A stretch of 64,000 bases of DNA from Phycisphaerales bacterium (GCA_029260555.1 JAJDCZ010000042.1:1-64000); one strand, 5' to 3'. Shown: positions 50,015-58,874, numbered from the stretch's first letter. Program-made: numbers and translations. Notes: generated by a model not told the origin, from the sequence alone.

Positions 50015-51088
50015 ATGCCTGAACTCATCGAAACCCCCATCCATCCCGCAGCTGGCCCGTGGGATCTGCCAGAGTTTGTCTCTGAAGATCAGCTCCCATC
50101 ACGCCAGGGAGACCGGGTGATTCAGTATCGTGAAGCACTGCGTGAAGCCATGGCTGAGGAAATGCGTCGCGACAAACGCGTGTACCTCATCGGTGAAGAA
50201 GTCGCCCAGTACAACGGTGCGTACAAGATTTCACAAGGCATGCTCGAAGAGTTCGGCCCAAAACGCATCATCGACTCACCAATCAGTGAGAGCGGCTTTG
50301 CAGGCATGTCCATCGCCGCTGCCATGTATGGCCTGCGACCCATCGTTGAGTTCATGAGCTGGTCGTTCAGCCTCGTCGCTGCGGACCCGATCCTCAACAA
50401 CGCTGCCAAAATGCTTTACATGTCTGGCGGCCAATGGGGTTGCCCGATCGTATTCCGAGGCAACGACGGCGCTGGTGGTCAGCTCGGTTCGACACACTCC
50501 TGGTGTGTAGAAGGGCTCTTTGCCAATGTTCCCGGCATGAAGATGGTAATTCCGTCGTGCCCATATGACGCCAAGGGCCTTCTCAAGACTGCCATCCGGG
50601 ATCCTGATCCGGTGTTTTTTCTTGAGTCAGAGCGCATGCTGGGCGATCGTGCCCATGTACCCGCTGAGGAGTATTACATCCCCTTCGGTCAGGCTGCCAA
50701 GTTGCGCGAGGGTGATGCCTGCACACTGGTCAGCTTTGGTCGCCCGGTGAACTTCTGTCTTGAAGCTGCCAGGAGGCTGGCAGAGGATGGTATCGAGTGT
50801 GATGTGCTGGACATGCGAACGATTCGGCCTCTGGATATCGAGTCGATCGCAGCGTCTGTTCAGCGAACAGGCCGAGTGGTGGTGGTCGATCAGTCATGGC
50901 CCTTTGGCTCGGTTGCCAGCGAAGTCATGGCCCAGGTCTGCGAGCACTGCTTTGACTGGCTGGACGCGCCCCCAGCACGAGTGAACACCGCTGATGTACC
51001 CACGCCTTATGCCAAGGGGCTGGAGCAGGCATATCTGCCCAATCCTGACAGGATTGTGGCTGCGGTAGAAAATATTGTTCAAGGATAA
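50015..51088 (+). CDS. pdhB: Pyruvate dehydrogenase E1 beta subunit
   Basis: A 357-residue E1-beta forming the alpha2beta2 heterotetramer with PdhA. Seen: YREALREAMAEEMRRDKRVYLIGEEVAQYNGAYKISQGMLEEFGPKRIIDSPISESGFAGMSIAAAM, the FMSWSF segment, and the transketolase C-terminal domain (DVLDMRTIRPLDIESI, VVVDQSWPFGSVASEVMA). A 30-residue N-terminal extension precedes the usual start. AAGGAA is eight bases upstream. Confidence 0.96.
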   Translation: MPELIETPIHPAAGPWDLPEFVSEDQLPSRQGDRVIQYREALREAMAEEMRRDKRVYLIGEEVAQYNGAYKISQGMLEEFGPKRIIDSPISESGFAGMSIAAAMYGLRPIVEFMSWSFSLVAADPILNNAAKMLYMSGGQWGCPIVFRGNDGAGGQLGSTHSWCVEGLFANVPGMKMVIPSCPYDAKGLLKTAIRDPDPVFFLESERMLGDRAHVPAEEYYIPFGQAAKLREGDACTLVSFGRPVNFCLEAARRLAEDGIECDVLDMRTIRPLDIESIAASVQRTGRVVVVDQSWPFGSVASEVMAQVCEHCFDWLDAPPARVNTADVPTPYAKGLEQAYLPNPDRIVAAVENIVQG

Positions 51089-51120
51089 AACGAGTACACG
51101 CTGGACTCTGGAGCAGACCA

Positions 51121-52461
51121 ATGGCCATTGAAATCACCATGCCACGCCTCTCTGACACCATGGAGCAAGGCACTATCGTCAAGTGGAATGTCAAGGAAGG
51201 TGACACCGTCACCCAGGGCGATGTCATCGCTGATATCGAAACCGACAAAGCCACCATGGAACTCGAAGCCTTCGACGATGGCATCGTTGCAAGTCTTCCC
51301 GTACCAGAAGGCAAGGCTGTGCCCGTCGGGTCTGTCATCATGGTGCTGGCAGAAGATGGCGAAAGCACATCTCAAGCCAACGCCCAATCCGGCGCATCTG
51401 TCTCGACAAGTGCCTCCGCGGCGGGCTCATCATCCGCCTCGACATCGTCAGGGTCCACCGCTGTTGCAGAACCTCCCTCCAACGGCTCCCCCGCGGACCG
51501 CGTCTTTGCCTCGCCCCTTGCTCGCAAAATCGCAACAGAAAAAGGTCTGGACCTCTCACAAGTCCAAGGCTCAGGCCCCTCAGGCAGAATCGTTCGCAAA
51601 GATGTTGAATCAATCACCGGCACAGCACCCAGCATGACCCAGAGTGCCCCCCTCCCCGCACCCGCAGCACCCACCCAGTCTTCTATGCCATCGCGCCCAG
51701 CGCCGCAACCTGTGACATTGCCTGCTGCTGGGGCAAGTCTTGAACATCAGGTCGTGCCACTGAGCACCATGCGAGGCATCATCGCCAGCAGACTGGTTGA
51801 ATCCAAAACCACCATCCCCCACTATCAGGTCACCGTCGAGGTTGACATGGATGCGCTCATGGCTCTGCGTGTTCAACTCAACGCCCAGCTCACAAGCCAG
51901 GGTGTCAAACTCACGGTCAATGATTTTCTGGTCCGGGCGTGTGCTCTTGCGATGCACCAGCATCCCTTCACCAACAGCCGATGGATCGAGCCGACGGATG
52001 CCAATGCTCAACCTGCTATTGAGATCCTGCCTGATATCAACATCGGTGTCGCCATCGCACTCCCCTCAGAGCGAGGCGGCGGCCTGGTCGTGGCATCACT
52101 CCGCAATGCCGACCAGATGGGGCTACGCCAGATTTCCGCCCAGACCAAATATCTGGCTACCAAAGCCCGCGAAAAAGGGCTGAGCATCGACGAAATGCAA
52201 GGCTCAACCTTCACCATCTCAAACCTCGGCATGTTTGGTGTAGATCATTTCACAGCCATCATCAACCCGCCCAACGCAGCCATCCTCGCGGTGGGCAGTG
52301 CCATGGAAAAACCCGTCGTGCGCGATGGCCAGATCGTGCCAGGCAAAGTCATGAGCATGACCATGTCAAGCGATCACCGCATCATCGACGGCGCCATGGC
52401 TGGAGCCTACCTGGCCCAGGTCAAAGCACTGCTTGAAGCCCCCGCGACATTGCTGGTGTAG
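51121..52461 (+). CDS. pdhC: Pyruvate dehydrogenase E2 (dihydrolipoamide acetyltransferase)
   Basis: A 446-residue E2 core protein. One lipoyl domain (residues ~1-80) carries the modified lysine in IETDKATMELEAFDDG. A Ser/Ala-rich linker, a peripheral-subunit-binding domain (VFASPLARKIATEKGLDLSQVQGSGPSGRIVRKDV), a second Pro/Ala linker and the catalytic domain ending SSDHRIIDGAMAGAYL (active His and Asp) follow. It moves the acetyl group to CoA. The E3 gene (lpd) is not in the window. GGAG is seven bases upstream. Confidence 0.96.
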   Translation: MAIEITMPRLSDTMEQGTIVKWNVKEGDTVTQGDVIADIETDKATMELEAFDDGIVASLPVPEGKAVPVGSVIMVLAEDGESTSQANAQSGASVSTSASAAGSSSASTSSGSTAVAEPPSNGSPADRVFASPLARKIATEKGLDLSQVQGSGPSGRIVRKDVESITGTAPSMTQSAPLPAPAAPTQSSMPSRPAPQPVTLPAAGASLEHQVVPLSTMRGIIASRLVESKTTIPHYQVTVEVDMDALMALRVQLNAQLTSQGVKLTVNDFLVRACALAMHQHPFTNSRWIEPTDANAQPAIEILPDINIGVAIALPSERGGGLVVASLRNADQMGLRQISAQTKYLATKAREKGLSIDEMQGSTFTISNLGMFGVDHFTAIINPPNAAILAVGSAMEKPVVRDGQIVPGKVMSMTMSSDHRIIDGAMAGAYLAQVKALLEAPATLLV

Positions 52462-52462
52462 A

Positions 52463-52768
52463 GTGACCAAACGCCTGGTCATCGCGTTATTCCTCGTGGT
52501 GCTGATGTGGTTTGCGTGTTATGCAGTGCTGCCTCAGTACCATATTGTGCTGCCTGTGATCGTGCCTGCGCTGGTTTCGCTCGTGATGATCGCAGCTGTG
52601 GTCGTCGAGGAATTTGAGAAAAACAAAGACGATGACGAGGAAAACGAGGCTGATGGCGAGCCTCCCCAGGCGTTCATCGGCGGGTCAAGCTGCTGCAATC
52701 GCCTGAACCGATCCAACAGTTCATGCACGAGTAACAACCCTGACGATGACAATGACTCATTTGAGTAG
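52463..52768 (+). CDS. Small membrane protein with acidic tail
   Basis: A 101-residue protein from a GTG one base after the pdhC stop. Two hydrophobic helices (about residues 5-24 and 29-51: VIALFLVVLMWFACYAVL and HIVLPVIVPALVSLVMIAAVVV) are followed by an acidic Asp/Glu segment and a Ser/Asn/Cys-rich tail. No family is recognised. The spacing suggests it is the last gene of the pdh operon. The Shine-Dalgarno is weak, so the call is moderate. Confidence 0.5.
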   Translation: MTKRLVIALFLVVLMWFACYAVLPQYHIVLPVIVPALVSLVMIAAVVVEEFEKNKDDDEENEADGEPPQAFIGGSSCCNRLNRSNSSCTSNNPDDDNDSFE

Positions 52769-52870
52769 TCAAGGCATGTTGCCCGGGCGATCGTCCTGCC
52801 ATACCCTGTGTGCGTCGCAGGCATGATGATGGCTTGGCCTCAGGCATTGGTCGATATCAATGACCATCCT

Positions 52871-52943
52871 GCCACCTTAGCTCAGTTGGTAGAGCAGCGG
52901 TTTTGTAAACCGCAGGTCCTCAGTTCGAGTCTGAGAGGTGGCT
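52871..52943 (+). tRNA. tRNA-Thr (anticodon UGU)
   Basis: A 73-nt cloverleaf: acceptor GCCACCT/AGGTGGC, D arm with AGCTCAGTTGGTAGAGC, anticodon stem GCGGT/ACCGC with loop TTTGTAA (anticodon TGT), T arm CTCAG-TTCGAGT-CTGAG. The CCA end is not encoded. Its 3' half from 52902 is identical to the attachment repeat of the integrated element, so the functional gene is rebuilt by the left junction. Confidence 0.95.
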
Positions 52944-54340
52944 TTGGATTGTGGGGGTTCTTGGAGCGTTTCTAAGTGTTGCTGAGCGTTGCAATACAAC
53001 AGCTTACCGCTTCCAAGGGGGGTTCCGTCAATAGGTATAGTTGTGGTGCCAAGTGTTGCGGAGTTTTGCCCAGACTCGCTGCTACTGGTGCCGCTACTGG
53101 CTTTTGAGTTTTCTGTACCTGTTGCTTTGAGTCGCTGGGGTCCAGTTGGATTGCTGCTATCGGTTGATGGCATATTCTCGAGTGCGCCAGCCAGATCATG
53201 GATACCCAGCTTTGTGTAGACATTCAGCGTGAGCTTTGGATCTGAGTGCCTGGCAAGCTCCTGGGTTTCCTTGGCGTTTGCGCCGCTACGGATCAGAGCT
53301 GTGATGTAAGTTACCCTGAGTGCGTGGAAATCTACAACACGACCATTGCTGGCCAGGTGGGAGAGGAAGTCTGATTCGCTTCGCCTGATCTGCTCTGCTG
53401 GATCTTGTGTTGATCTGATCCACTGGTCCCTTGCACGCTTCATATCAGCGTGGAGCATTGGGGGGAGCTTGTCAGGCATCTTGAATACGGGTGTGCTCTT
53501 TGGCCTGCCTTTGAGCCAGATTGTGAGCAGATCAGCTAGATCCTGGCGAATTGGCTGACGATCTTCTTTTCTTCGCTTTGAATATCCAGCTTCGACCGTC
53601 ACCACTGGCGGCGACGCTTCAAGGTCAAAGCTTGCTGGCGTGAGGCTTCTGATCTCGTTGGCTCTGAATCCTGTGCCAGTTGCCAGGCGGTAGAGCATGG
53701 CACGATCATCGCCAGACATTGCTCTGTAGCCTGGCGCCTGCTCAGTCACCTGAAATAGCCATGCAAGCTCATCAGCATCCAGGGGGCGACGATTGACGCT
53801 TTGACCTACAACCTTGACCATCGAGACGCTTGCCAGTGGGTCAGCTGCAAGCCGCCCATCAGCCAGTGCCCATCGAATGAACTGGCCAATGGCCTGCCGA
53901 TACCCGTTGACCGTGCGCGGGGTCTTGCCTTCGTCAGTGAGCTCTTGCATGAATGACTTGGTGCAGGTTGAGTCAATTTCACCAAGCGTTGTGAACCCAC
54001 AATCATTTATCAGTTTCTCCGCTCGTCTGGATACTTGCGAAGTTTGCTTGCTTGTGCCCCCCTTGGCCCGCAGTGATGCACGCCAATCGTCCAGGTGCTC
54101 ACTGATGGGTCGATGGGTCTGAATCCCGATTGCTTCAAGCCTGGGATCGATCACGCCAGCCCGCCTGAGAGCGTCGTCTGTGACGAGCTTGTTCAGTATG
54201 CGCAGGGCAGCTGCTTTGTCAGTCGTTCGCGTGGATTGCCCGTGTCGCTTGCCATCATGCCCGTACCACCTGGCAATCCATGCGCCGCGTCCATTGCGTT
54301 TGAAGATCGTTCCCGATCCGTTTCCTCTGCGACTGGCCAT
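52877..54340 (-). CDS. int: Tyrosine-family integrase, C-terminus replaced by tRNA-encoded residues
   Basis: A 487-residue site-specific recombinase. An Arg-rich N-terminal AP2-like/SAM-like binding region (about 1-170) is followed by the catalytic domain: Arg226 (TGTGFRANEIRS), His339 and Arg342 (DFHALRVTY), His365 (LARHSDP) and nucleophile Tyr375 (LNVYTKLG). After residue 390 there is a Ser/Thr-rich linker. The frame crosses attL and ends RFTKPLLYQLS, with the last 8 residues encoded by chromosomal tRNA-Thr sequence. In an excised circle the same frame would run into the tail at 62521-62797. Its ATG overlaps the stop of the XRE gene (TGATG). Confidence 0.95.
   Translation of the reverse strand: MASRRGNGSGTIFKRNGRGAWIARWYGHDGKRHGQSTRTTDKAAALRILNKLVTDDALRRAGVIDPRLEAIGIQTHRPISEHLDDWRASLRAKGGTSKQTSQVSRRAEKLINDCGFTTLGEIDSTCTKSFMQELTDEGKTPRTVNGYRQAIGQFIRWALADGRLAADPLASVSMVKVVGQSVNRRPLDADELAWLFQVTEQAPGYRAMSGDDRAMLYRLATGTGFRANEIRSLTPASFDLEASPPVVTVEAGYSKRRKEDRQPIRQDLADLLTIWLKGRPKSTPVFKMPDKLPPMLHADMKRARDQWIRSTQDPAEQIRRSESDFLSHLASNGRVVDFHALRVTYITALIRSGANAKETQELARHSDPKLTLNVYTKLGIHDLAGALENMPSTDSSNPTGPQRLKATGTENSKASSGTSSSESGQNSATLGTTTIPIDGTPLGSGKLLYCNAQQHLETLQEPPQSKATSQTRTEDLRFTKPLLYQLS
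52902..52957. repeat. Left attachment site (attL)
   Basis: A 56-bp sequence identical to 62798-62853. It starts in the tRNA-Thr anticodon loop, covers the 3' half of the tRNA and 14 bases beyond it, and also encodes part of the integrase C-terminus on the other strand. Confidence 0.95.
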
Positions 54341-54555
54341 CACTTGCCCCCCCTCTTCTTGGCCTTGGGTCTGACGACGATCTCAAGCCCCAGGTAGTCT
54401 GCCAACCGCTCAGCTGTCTCGATATTTAGACCAAAGATGCCTTTGACCAGACGGCAAAGCTGGGAAGCATGTATGCCCGATCCCCTGGCAATCTGATGCC
54501 TTGATTCATCCGAATCCTCGACTGCCCGTATCAATGTCTTGATGGTTTTAGACAC
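54340..54555 (-). CDS. XRE-family helix-turn-helix regulator
   Basis: A 71-residue protein: RHQIARGSGIHASQLCRLVKG forms the HTH (helices 2-3) and LNIETAERLADYLGLEIVV the closing helices, ending in a basic tail. It overlaps int by one base at TGATG, so it is coupled to integrase and may control integration or excision. A near-consensus promoter places the start of transcription at or within a base or two of the ATG, giving a leaderless mRNA. Confidence 0.85.
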   Translation of the reverse strand: MSKTIKTLIRAVEDSDESRHQIARGSGIHASQLCRLVKGIFGLNIETAERLADYLGLEIVVRPKAKKRGGK

Positions 54556-54561
54556 AGCTTG

Positions 54562-54590
54562 AGTATACTCCCTGAATTGACTTTGTGCAA
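54562..54590 (-). promoter_or_regulatory. Promoter of the XRE-int operon
   Basis: Minus strand: -35 TTGCAC at 54585-54590, 17-base spacer, -10 TATACT at 54562-54567 inside the palindrome GAGTATACTC. The -10 lies 6 bases from the ATG. The same TTGCAC-17-TATACT arrangement recurs at 61336-61364. Confidence 0.75.
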
Positions 54591-54620
54591 CTTGTAAAAA
54601 AACTCATCAAAATACAGTAA

Positions 54621-54643
54621 CGCGAAACGCAGAACGCAGAACC
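54621..54643. repeat. 23-bp repeat, inverted copy at 61827-61849
   Basis: A 23-bp sequence starting CGCGAAACGCAGAACGC, with the internal direct repeat ACGCAGA, recurs in inverted orientation with one mismatch at 61827-61849, where it codes for the tail of the LexA-like protein. The copies lie toward opposite ends of the element. Confidence 0.7.
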
Positions 54644-54677
54644 CTGTCTGTTGTGTGCATTAGTGGGGGTTTGGCGA

Positions 54678-57104
54678 TCAGCCTTGGTGCTTTTGGCCAT
54701 GTTGGACGAATCGCTTGGATGTTCTGCCCCCCTTCGCCCCTGGTTTTGAATGTTCCCATTTGCCTAGATCAGCTTCAACCAACGCATTGAGAGCTTTCTC
54801 AGCCATGGCTGCTTTGGGGTACGCTTTGCGTCTTGAATCCTGTAGCATCTTTGCGGTCACAGACCCTCCTTTGCTTGTGACCCACTCATCAAGCTGGCGC
54901 CGCTCGCGGTCATCCTCATCACCATCAAGAGCCGCGTACACGCGCTCCACTTCACCAGTAAACCACCGCACCAATTTCACGCCGGCCTCAATGCTCGCTT
55001 CGTCGACCATATCTGGATTTGTGAGTGTGGGGTCTTTCGATGCAGCTCGCGTCAGGTGGATGACCAGGGCGAATCGCGCAGCGTACCCTTCCAGCTTGCC
55101 CCATGCCGCAGCTTCGTCACCAACTCGCTGGTGTTGCTCGAATCCATGCTCATTGACGAACTTCTTGAACAGACGCTGCGCATCACGGTTCATGGGTACC
55201 AGCTTGGGATTTTGATTGCCTTGGCTGTCGATTTCAAAATCAAGACCATATAGCGAATCAAACACTTCAAGCATTGCTCTTTCTTTGCATTCATCAACAT
55301 CACTATCGGTCCACATTTTTTGCCTTCGTGGTGGCATGGCAAACAGCAATCGTGAAGCCAGGCCATTTTCCCGGTTCTCTTGTGCCAGGGCCCGTCGAAG
55401 GATCTCGGGTTGTATGCCGCCAGCAATACTCACTGAAGCGCGTGAAACAAACTCAGTGCCGCTTGTTTTTCGATCAACAACCAGCTCCCGGCCCCCAAAT
55501 ACCCGCAGCCATTTTTCAACATCGCCACCGCCCCTCCCCCCAGCGTAGCGATCAAAGTTGAACCACCCAGAGAGTTCGTCACGAATCATCAACAGCCCGC
55601 GCGGGTTCTCTTGCAGCTTTGATACAAGCGCTTCGGTAGTTGTGTCATCGGTCCAGGTGCGTGAGCACACGGGCCTCTCTGGTGGCTCAGGGGCATCGTC
55701 AAAATCGTTGCCGGATCTTGCGGCTTTTGACGCAGCCTGTTTCCATGCCGTGTGCTGGATCTCCCAATTTGAGTGGGCCGTCTCCCAAGTATTTATCGCC
55801 TTAGCATGGTCTTCCCTAAAAAATCTTCCCCTCTCTTGAATAGCGAGCAGAGCCAACTCAAGTGCAGGGCTTTTGTATTTACTGGGCTCCGCAATAATTG
55901 CTGCCCAGATGATCGCAGGTTCAGTCCATGCTCTTTTTATCTTGATTTTGCGAGTGTTGCCAATCGCAGATGCGAGTCCTGAAAGCATTGGAAGTGCAAC
56001 GAATGATTCATCGCAACCAATCGAAGTAGCGCACGCAACGACATATGACCGGATCTGCTCCGGGAACACTTCCACCGGGAAGGGGCGGAATGGAGCAGGC
56101 CCAACGGGGGGCTGTGATTCTTCATCACCCGATTGATCCTCCCCAGGCCTAACCCCAAACCCCACCAGATCAACGCCGTTGCCAGGGTTCAACAACCACC
56201 CCACAGGCTTACCAAACGGCTGGCACCTGGCTTCCTGAATCTTGCGGTCAATCTGGTGATATTCGTGAGGCTCCCATGGCGGATCACAACGCGGGTTGTA
56301 GTCTTCAATTAAAATCTTGCGGGCTGCATCATCTGGCAATTGCAAACCTCTGACCAGGACGCGCGAAATCCAGAGCAGCTTTGATTGTCCGGCTTCGCCT
56401 TGAACCGCTGGATCTTTGGTCACAGCCTCTATCGCATATGCTCGAGCGCGCTTGATCCGCTCAGGTGTCGCCTTGATCGGCTCAACCAAAGCCTGGCCCG
56501 CCTCTGTGCCCTTTGCTGGCTCAGGGCGTTGAGCTGCCTTGAGCTTGTCAATGAGCCAGTCAGGACACGGTGGAAGTTCGCCAGGGGCGACCTCTACGCG
56601 ACCGTCCTTGTACCATTCCCACACGCCGTCAATGTTCGCATCACGATCTACAAAGCGTGACGGGGGAGCAACGACGAACCCGCCATCGGATCTGATATCC
56701 AGCCCCTTGCCAATCTTGCCCGCGCTGTTGGTCAAACTGATCCCTTCAGGCGCACGGTAGAACAAGTGGATTCCGCCGCGTGGGGTTCGTGCTCGTGGCT
56801 GGTCAACGCTCTGAAGTTCCAGCTCCGCAAGATGTTCTTTGCTGAATGCGCAGCCCTCTTTGTATGCGTCGATATCCAGCACAAGCATCCCCTCACCTGT
56901 GGCCAAGGCAAGGTTTGCATTGGGCGCATGATCCCACCACTGGCGAATCTTCGCATCGTCAGTTGTGGCATCGTGTACGCCGTGTGTGTTCTGCCAGGGA
57001 ACTTTGGTAAAAGCCCTCAGTGGAAACACGCGATACCCCAAGCCAGCCAGCCTGAGCGCCTCATCGAGCCTGATGTTCGTTTTGATCGTGGTTGTGCTGC
57101 TCAT
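54678..57104 (-). CDS. Primase-polymerase / DUF3987 replication protein
   Basis: An 808-residue protein. The N-terminal ~190 residues form an AEP-type bifunctional primase-polymerase domain: YRVFPLRAFTKVPWQ, the metal-binding pair Asp77/Asp79 in VLDIDAY, and His113 in TPRGGIHLFYR. The C-terminal half (about 345-740) is a DUF3987-like helicase-related domain (AALIWAAIIAEPSKYKSPALELAL-type core, LLMIRDELSGWF, SIAGGIQPEILRRAL, RLLFAMPP). Such fusions replicate many plasmids, prophages and satellites. It overlaps the upstream excisionase gene by 4 bases. The lack of a clear Walker A (KS in YKSPA only) suggests a modified helicase domain. Confidence 0.88.
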   Translation of the reverse strand: MSSTTTIKTNIRLDEALRLAGLGYRVFPLRAFTKVPWQNTHGVHDATTDDAKIRQWWDHAPNANLALATGEGMLVLDIDAYKEGCAFSKEHLAELELQSVDQPRARTPRGGIHLFYRAPEGISLTNSAGKIGKGLDIRSDGGFVVAPPSRFVDRDANIDGVWEWYKDGRVEVAPGELPPCPDWLIDKLKAAQRPEPAKGTEAGQALVEPIKATPERIKRARAYAIEAVTKDPAVQGEAGQSKLLWISRVLVRGLQLPDDAARKILIEDYNPRCDPPWEPHEYHQIDRKIQEARCQPFGKPVGWLLNPGNGVDLVGFGVRPGEDQSGDEESQPPVGPAPFRPFPVEVFPEQIRSYVVACATSIGCDESFVALPMLSGLASAIGNTRKIKIKRAWTEPAIIWAAIIAEPSKYKSPALELALLAIQERGRFFREDHAKAINTWETAHSNWEIQHTAWKQAASKAARSGNDFDDAPEPPERPVCSRTWTDDTTTEALVSKLQENPRGLLMIRDELSGWFNFDRYAGGRGGGDVEKWLRVFGGRELVVDRKTSGTEFVSRASVSIAGGIQPEILRRALAQENRENGLASRLLFAMPPRRQKMWTDSDVDECKERAMLEVFDSLYGLDFEIDSQGNQNPKLVPMNRDAQRLFKKFVNEHGFEQHQRVGDEAAAWGKLEGYAARFALVIHLTRAASKDPTLTNPDMVDEASIEAGVKLVRWFTGEVERVYAALDGDEDDRERRQLDEWVTSKGGSVTAKMLQDSRRKAYPKAAMAEKALNALVEADLGKWEHSKPGAKGGRTSKRFVQHGQKHQG

Positions 57105-57289
57105 CGCTGACCTCCCTTGATTTGCTTGCGCACCCAGCGTTCAAGCTCTGCAATTGGGTACAACACCCGCCGTCCAACTTTGATGTGTGGGATCTCACCG
57201 CTGACCGTCAGGCTCCACAGCTTGCTCATCCCGATGCCCAGGGCCTCAGCTGCTTCCTTGCGACTCAGGTTAATCTTGGCGTTACTCAT
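57101..57289 (-). CDS. AlpA/excisionase-type helix-turn-helix protein
   Basis: A 62-residue winged-HTH protein: INLSRKEAAEALGIGMSKLWSLTVSGEIPHIKVGRRVLYPIAELERWVRKQ is the classic MerR-like excisionase fold (helix-turn-helix then the IP-x-x-K-V-G-R-R-x-x-Y wing). It should act as recombination directionality factor or as an AlpA-type activator of int. It overlaps its two neighbours by 4 bases each. Confidence 0.88.
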   Translation of the reverse strand: MSNAKINLSRKEAAEALGIGMSKLWSLTVSGEIPHIKVGRRVLYPIAELERWVRKQIKGGQR

Positions 57290-57981
57290 GTATTGACCCC
57301 TTCCATGCAGTTGGTGAGTTCTGCGACAAGTGATTGCGCGTACCTGGTACCCAGGGCATCGAGCAGAACCCCTGCTGCTCGTTTTGTGTCCCAGGGCATT
57401 GAGACCAGAGTGTGACCCTGGCCATGGCGTTGTTTCGTTTGTAAAGTTGGTCCAGCTGGTGGCTTGATGGTTCTGGTTAACAAAGCTACCGACTGGCGTT
57501 TGATGCTTGCCGTGGGATCAATCCGAACCTGTGAGACAAGCTGGAGATCAACACAGCAATGTTCAGCGATCTCATGGTCTGACCAGGGGTATCCGCCTTT
57601 CTTGGTTGACACCAGTTTGTTTGTTAGCATCGTGAGCACAGCTGCACGCTTGTCTGCATCTGACCTTGGTAGAGCGTGGTTTGATCTGAGAGAGAGCAAC
57701 ACAGCGTCTCTCTGCGTACCGCTATAGACCACTGCGCGGATTATCGCGCCGTCCCCGTTTGCGACTTGGCACGCAAGGCAACGATGGCGCCCGTCAATGA
57801 GCCAGTATTTCAATTTTCCACTGTGGTTTTTGACAACTTCGATTGGGGGAAAGAAGAGTTGGCCCGCCTTCAACGCCTTTGTAAGTTCATCCACCACCTG
57901 GTCATTGATTTCAGCCCGATTGGTTGCGCCGCAGAAGTCGATATCTCTTACTTTTATATGAACCGAATCTGAATAGTTCAT
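57286..57981 (-). CDS. ParB/sulfiredoxin-fold DNA-binding protein
   Basis: A 231-residue protein with the ParB N-terminal motif: FFPPIEVVKNHSGKLKYWLIDGRHRCLACQVANGD (usual form DGxHRxxA), followed by an HTH-like region (WSDHEIAEHCCVDLQLVSQVR). It has a role in partition or in regulation of the element; the C-terminal part is not recognised. AAGGAA precedes the ATG. It overlaps the excisionase gene by 4 bases, forming the ParB-AlpA-primase block. Confidence 0.8.
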   Translation of the reverse strand: MNYSDSVHIKVRDIDFCGATNRAEINDQVVDELTKALKAGQLFFPPIEVVKNHSGKLKYWLIDGRHRCLACQVANGDGAIIRAVVYSGTQRDAVLLSLRSNHALPRSDADKRAAVLTMLTNKLVSTKKGGYPWSDHEIAEHCCVDLQLVSQVRIDPTASIKRQSVALLTRTIKPPAGPTLQTKQRHGQGHTLVSMPWDTKRAAGVLLDALGTRYAQSLVAELTNCMEGVNT

Positions 57982-58019
57982 CATGGCAGGATTCCTTCTT
58001 TTTGTTGTACTGTTTTTGA

Positions 58020-58679
58020 CTATTTATTCGTGCGCATTGGTGTGAATCGCAGCATGCGCTGACCGCGTGGATGGTTCCATTTGCCGAGGTAGTCAACTGC
58101 CCAACACGCACAATTGCCCATCTCTATCATCTCGCTTCGCGTATATCTAAAAAGCAATCGTGAGTGTGATACTCTGGGGTTTGCCATTGCCCCGTTACAC
58201 TCGGTGAAAGTTGCATAAAACACGCCTTCATCGGCAATGACTCGCCTCAGATTTGCAAGACAAAGGTGAATGTCATCAGGGGTTAAATGTGTAAACACAG
58301 ACTGCGCAAGAGCGAAGTCTGGTTTTGATGGAAGACGATCGAACTCGAAGTTAGATAATGCAATCATCGTCGGCTGTTTTGCTTTGCGTATTGCGGGGTC
58401 AAGTTCTTCTTCAATGCCAAGGCGAATCAACTCAGGTTCTTTGTCTATGCCAAAATAACAACCGCGATTCAGATATTCGATAAAATGCCTTCCGGCTCTT
58501 AATGGGCCGCAACCAATATCGAGCAGCTTGTGTTCTGGACGCAATCCAGCACTCAGCATAAATCTGTATTGCAAATTGCCAAGCCTGTCCCAAAACCCGC
58601 CAACATATTCCCGATGCCCAGATTGAGCAATGCCCACTGGACCTTGAATTAACTTTTTACGCTTGCTCGATTCCATCAT
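58020..58679 (-). CDS. SAM-dependent methyltransferase (element cargo)
   Basis: A 219-residue class I methyltransferase: HKLLDIGCGPLRAGRHFIEYL (motif I), GIDKEPELI, FALAQSVFTHLTPDD (motif IV-like) and VFYATFTE. It resembles small-molecule or sugar methyltransferases of the Methyltransf_25 group rather than DNA methyltransferases, since no DPPY-type or PC motif is seen. It is 38 bases upstream of the ParB gene. It may be a cargo gene that changes the host surface; this is inference. Confidence 0.8.
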   Translation of the reverse strand: MMESSKRKKLIQGPVGIAQSGHREYVGGFWDRLGNLQYRFMLSAGLRPEHKLLDIGCGPLRAGRHFIEYLNRGCYFGIDKEPELIRLGIEEELDPAIRKAKQPTMIALSNFEFDRLPSKPDFALAQSVFTHLTPDDIHLCLANLRRVIADEGVFYATFTECNGAMANPRVSHSRLLFRYTRSEMIEMGNCACWAVDYLGKWNHPRGQRMLRFTPMRTNK

Positions 58680-58789
58680 GTGACACCTTATTTGCGTGTG
58701 ACTCAATCCGTTGTTTGAACTTTGATTCGTGCGCAACGATGGCGCTCACCTTTTGGCGTTTGGTTCTTCAGAAATCTCAGACCTTGAAA

Positions 58790-58821
58790 CCCCCCCGATC
58801 ACTTTTCAGTGACCGGGGGGC
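58790..58821 (-). terminator. Terminator between capsid and methyltransferase genes
   Basis: Minus strand CCCCCCGGTCACT and AGTGATCGGGGGG pair with one G-U around GAAA, followed by TTTC. It separates the RHH-capsid transcript from the methyltransferase-ParB-primase block. Confidence 0.75.
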
Positions 58822-58874
58822 GAACAAATGTGGCCAGTGGGGGCAATCCACTTACGCCACAAACCAATGACTCG

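Noticed and set aside
57286-57981. A toxin-antitoxin or restriction system in the element
   Set aside because: The genes fit ParB-like, excisionase and primase families; no toxin or endonuclease motif is visible.
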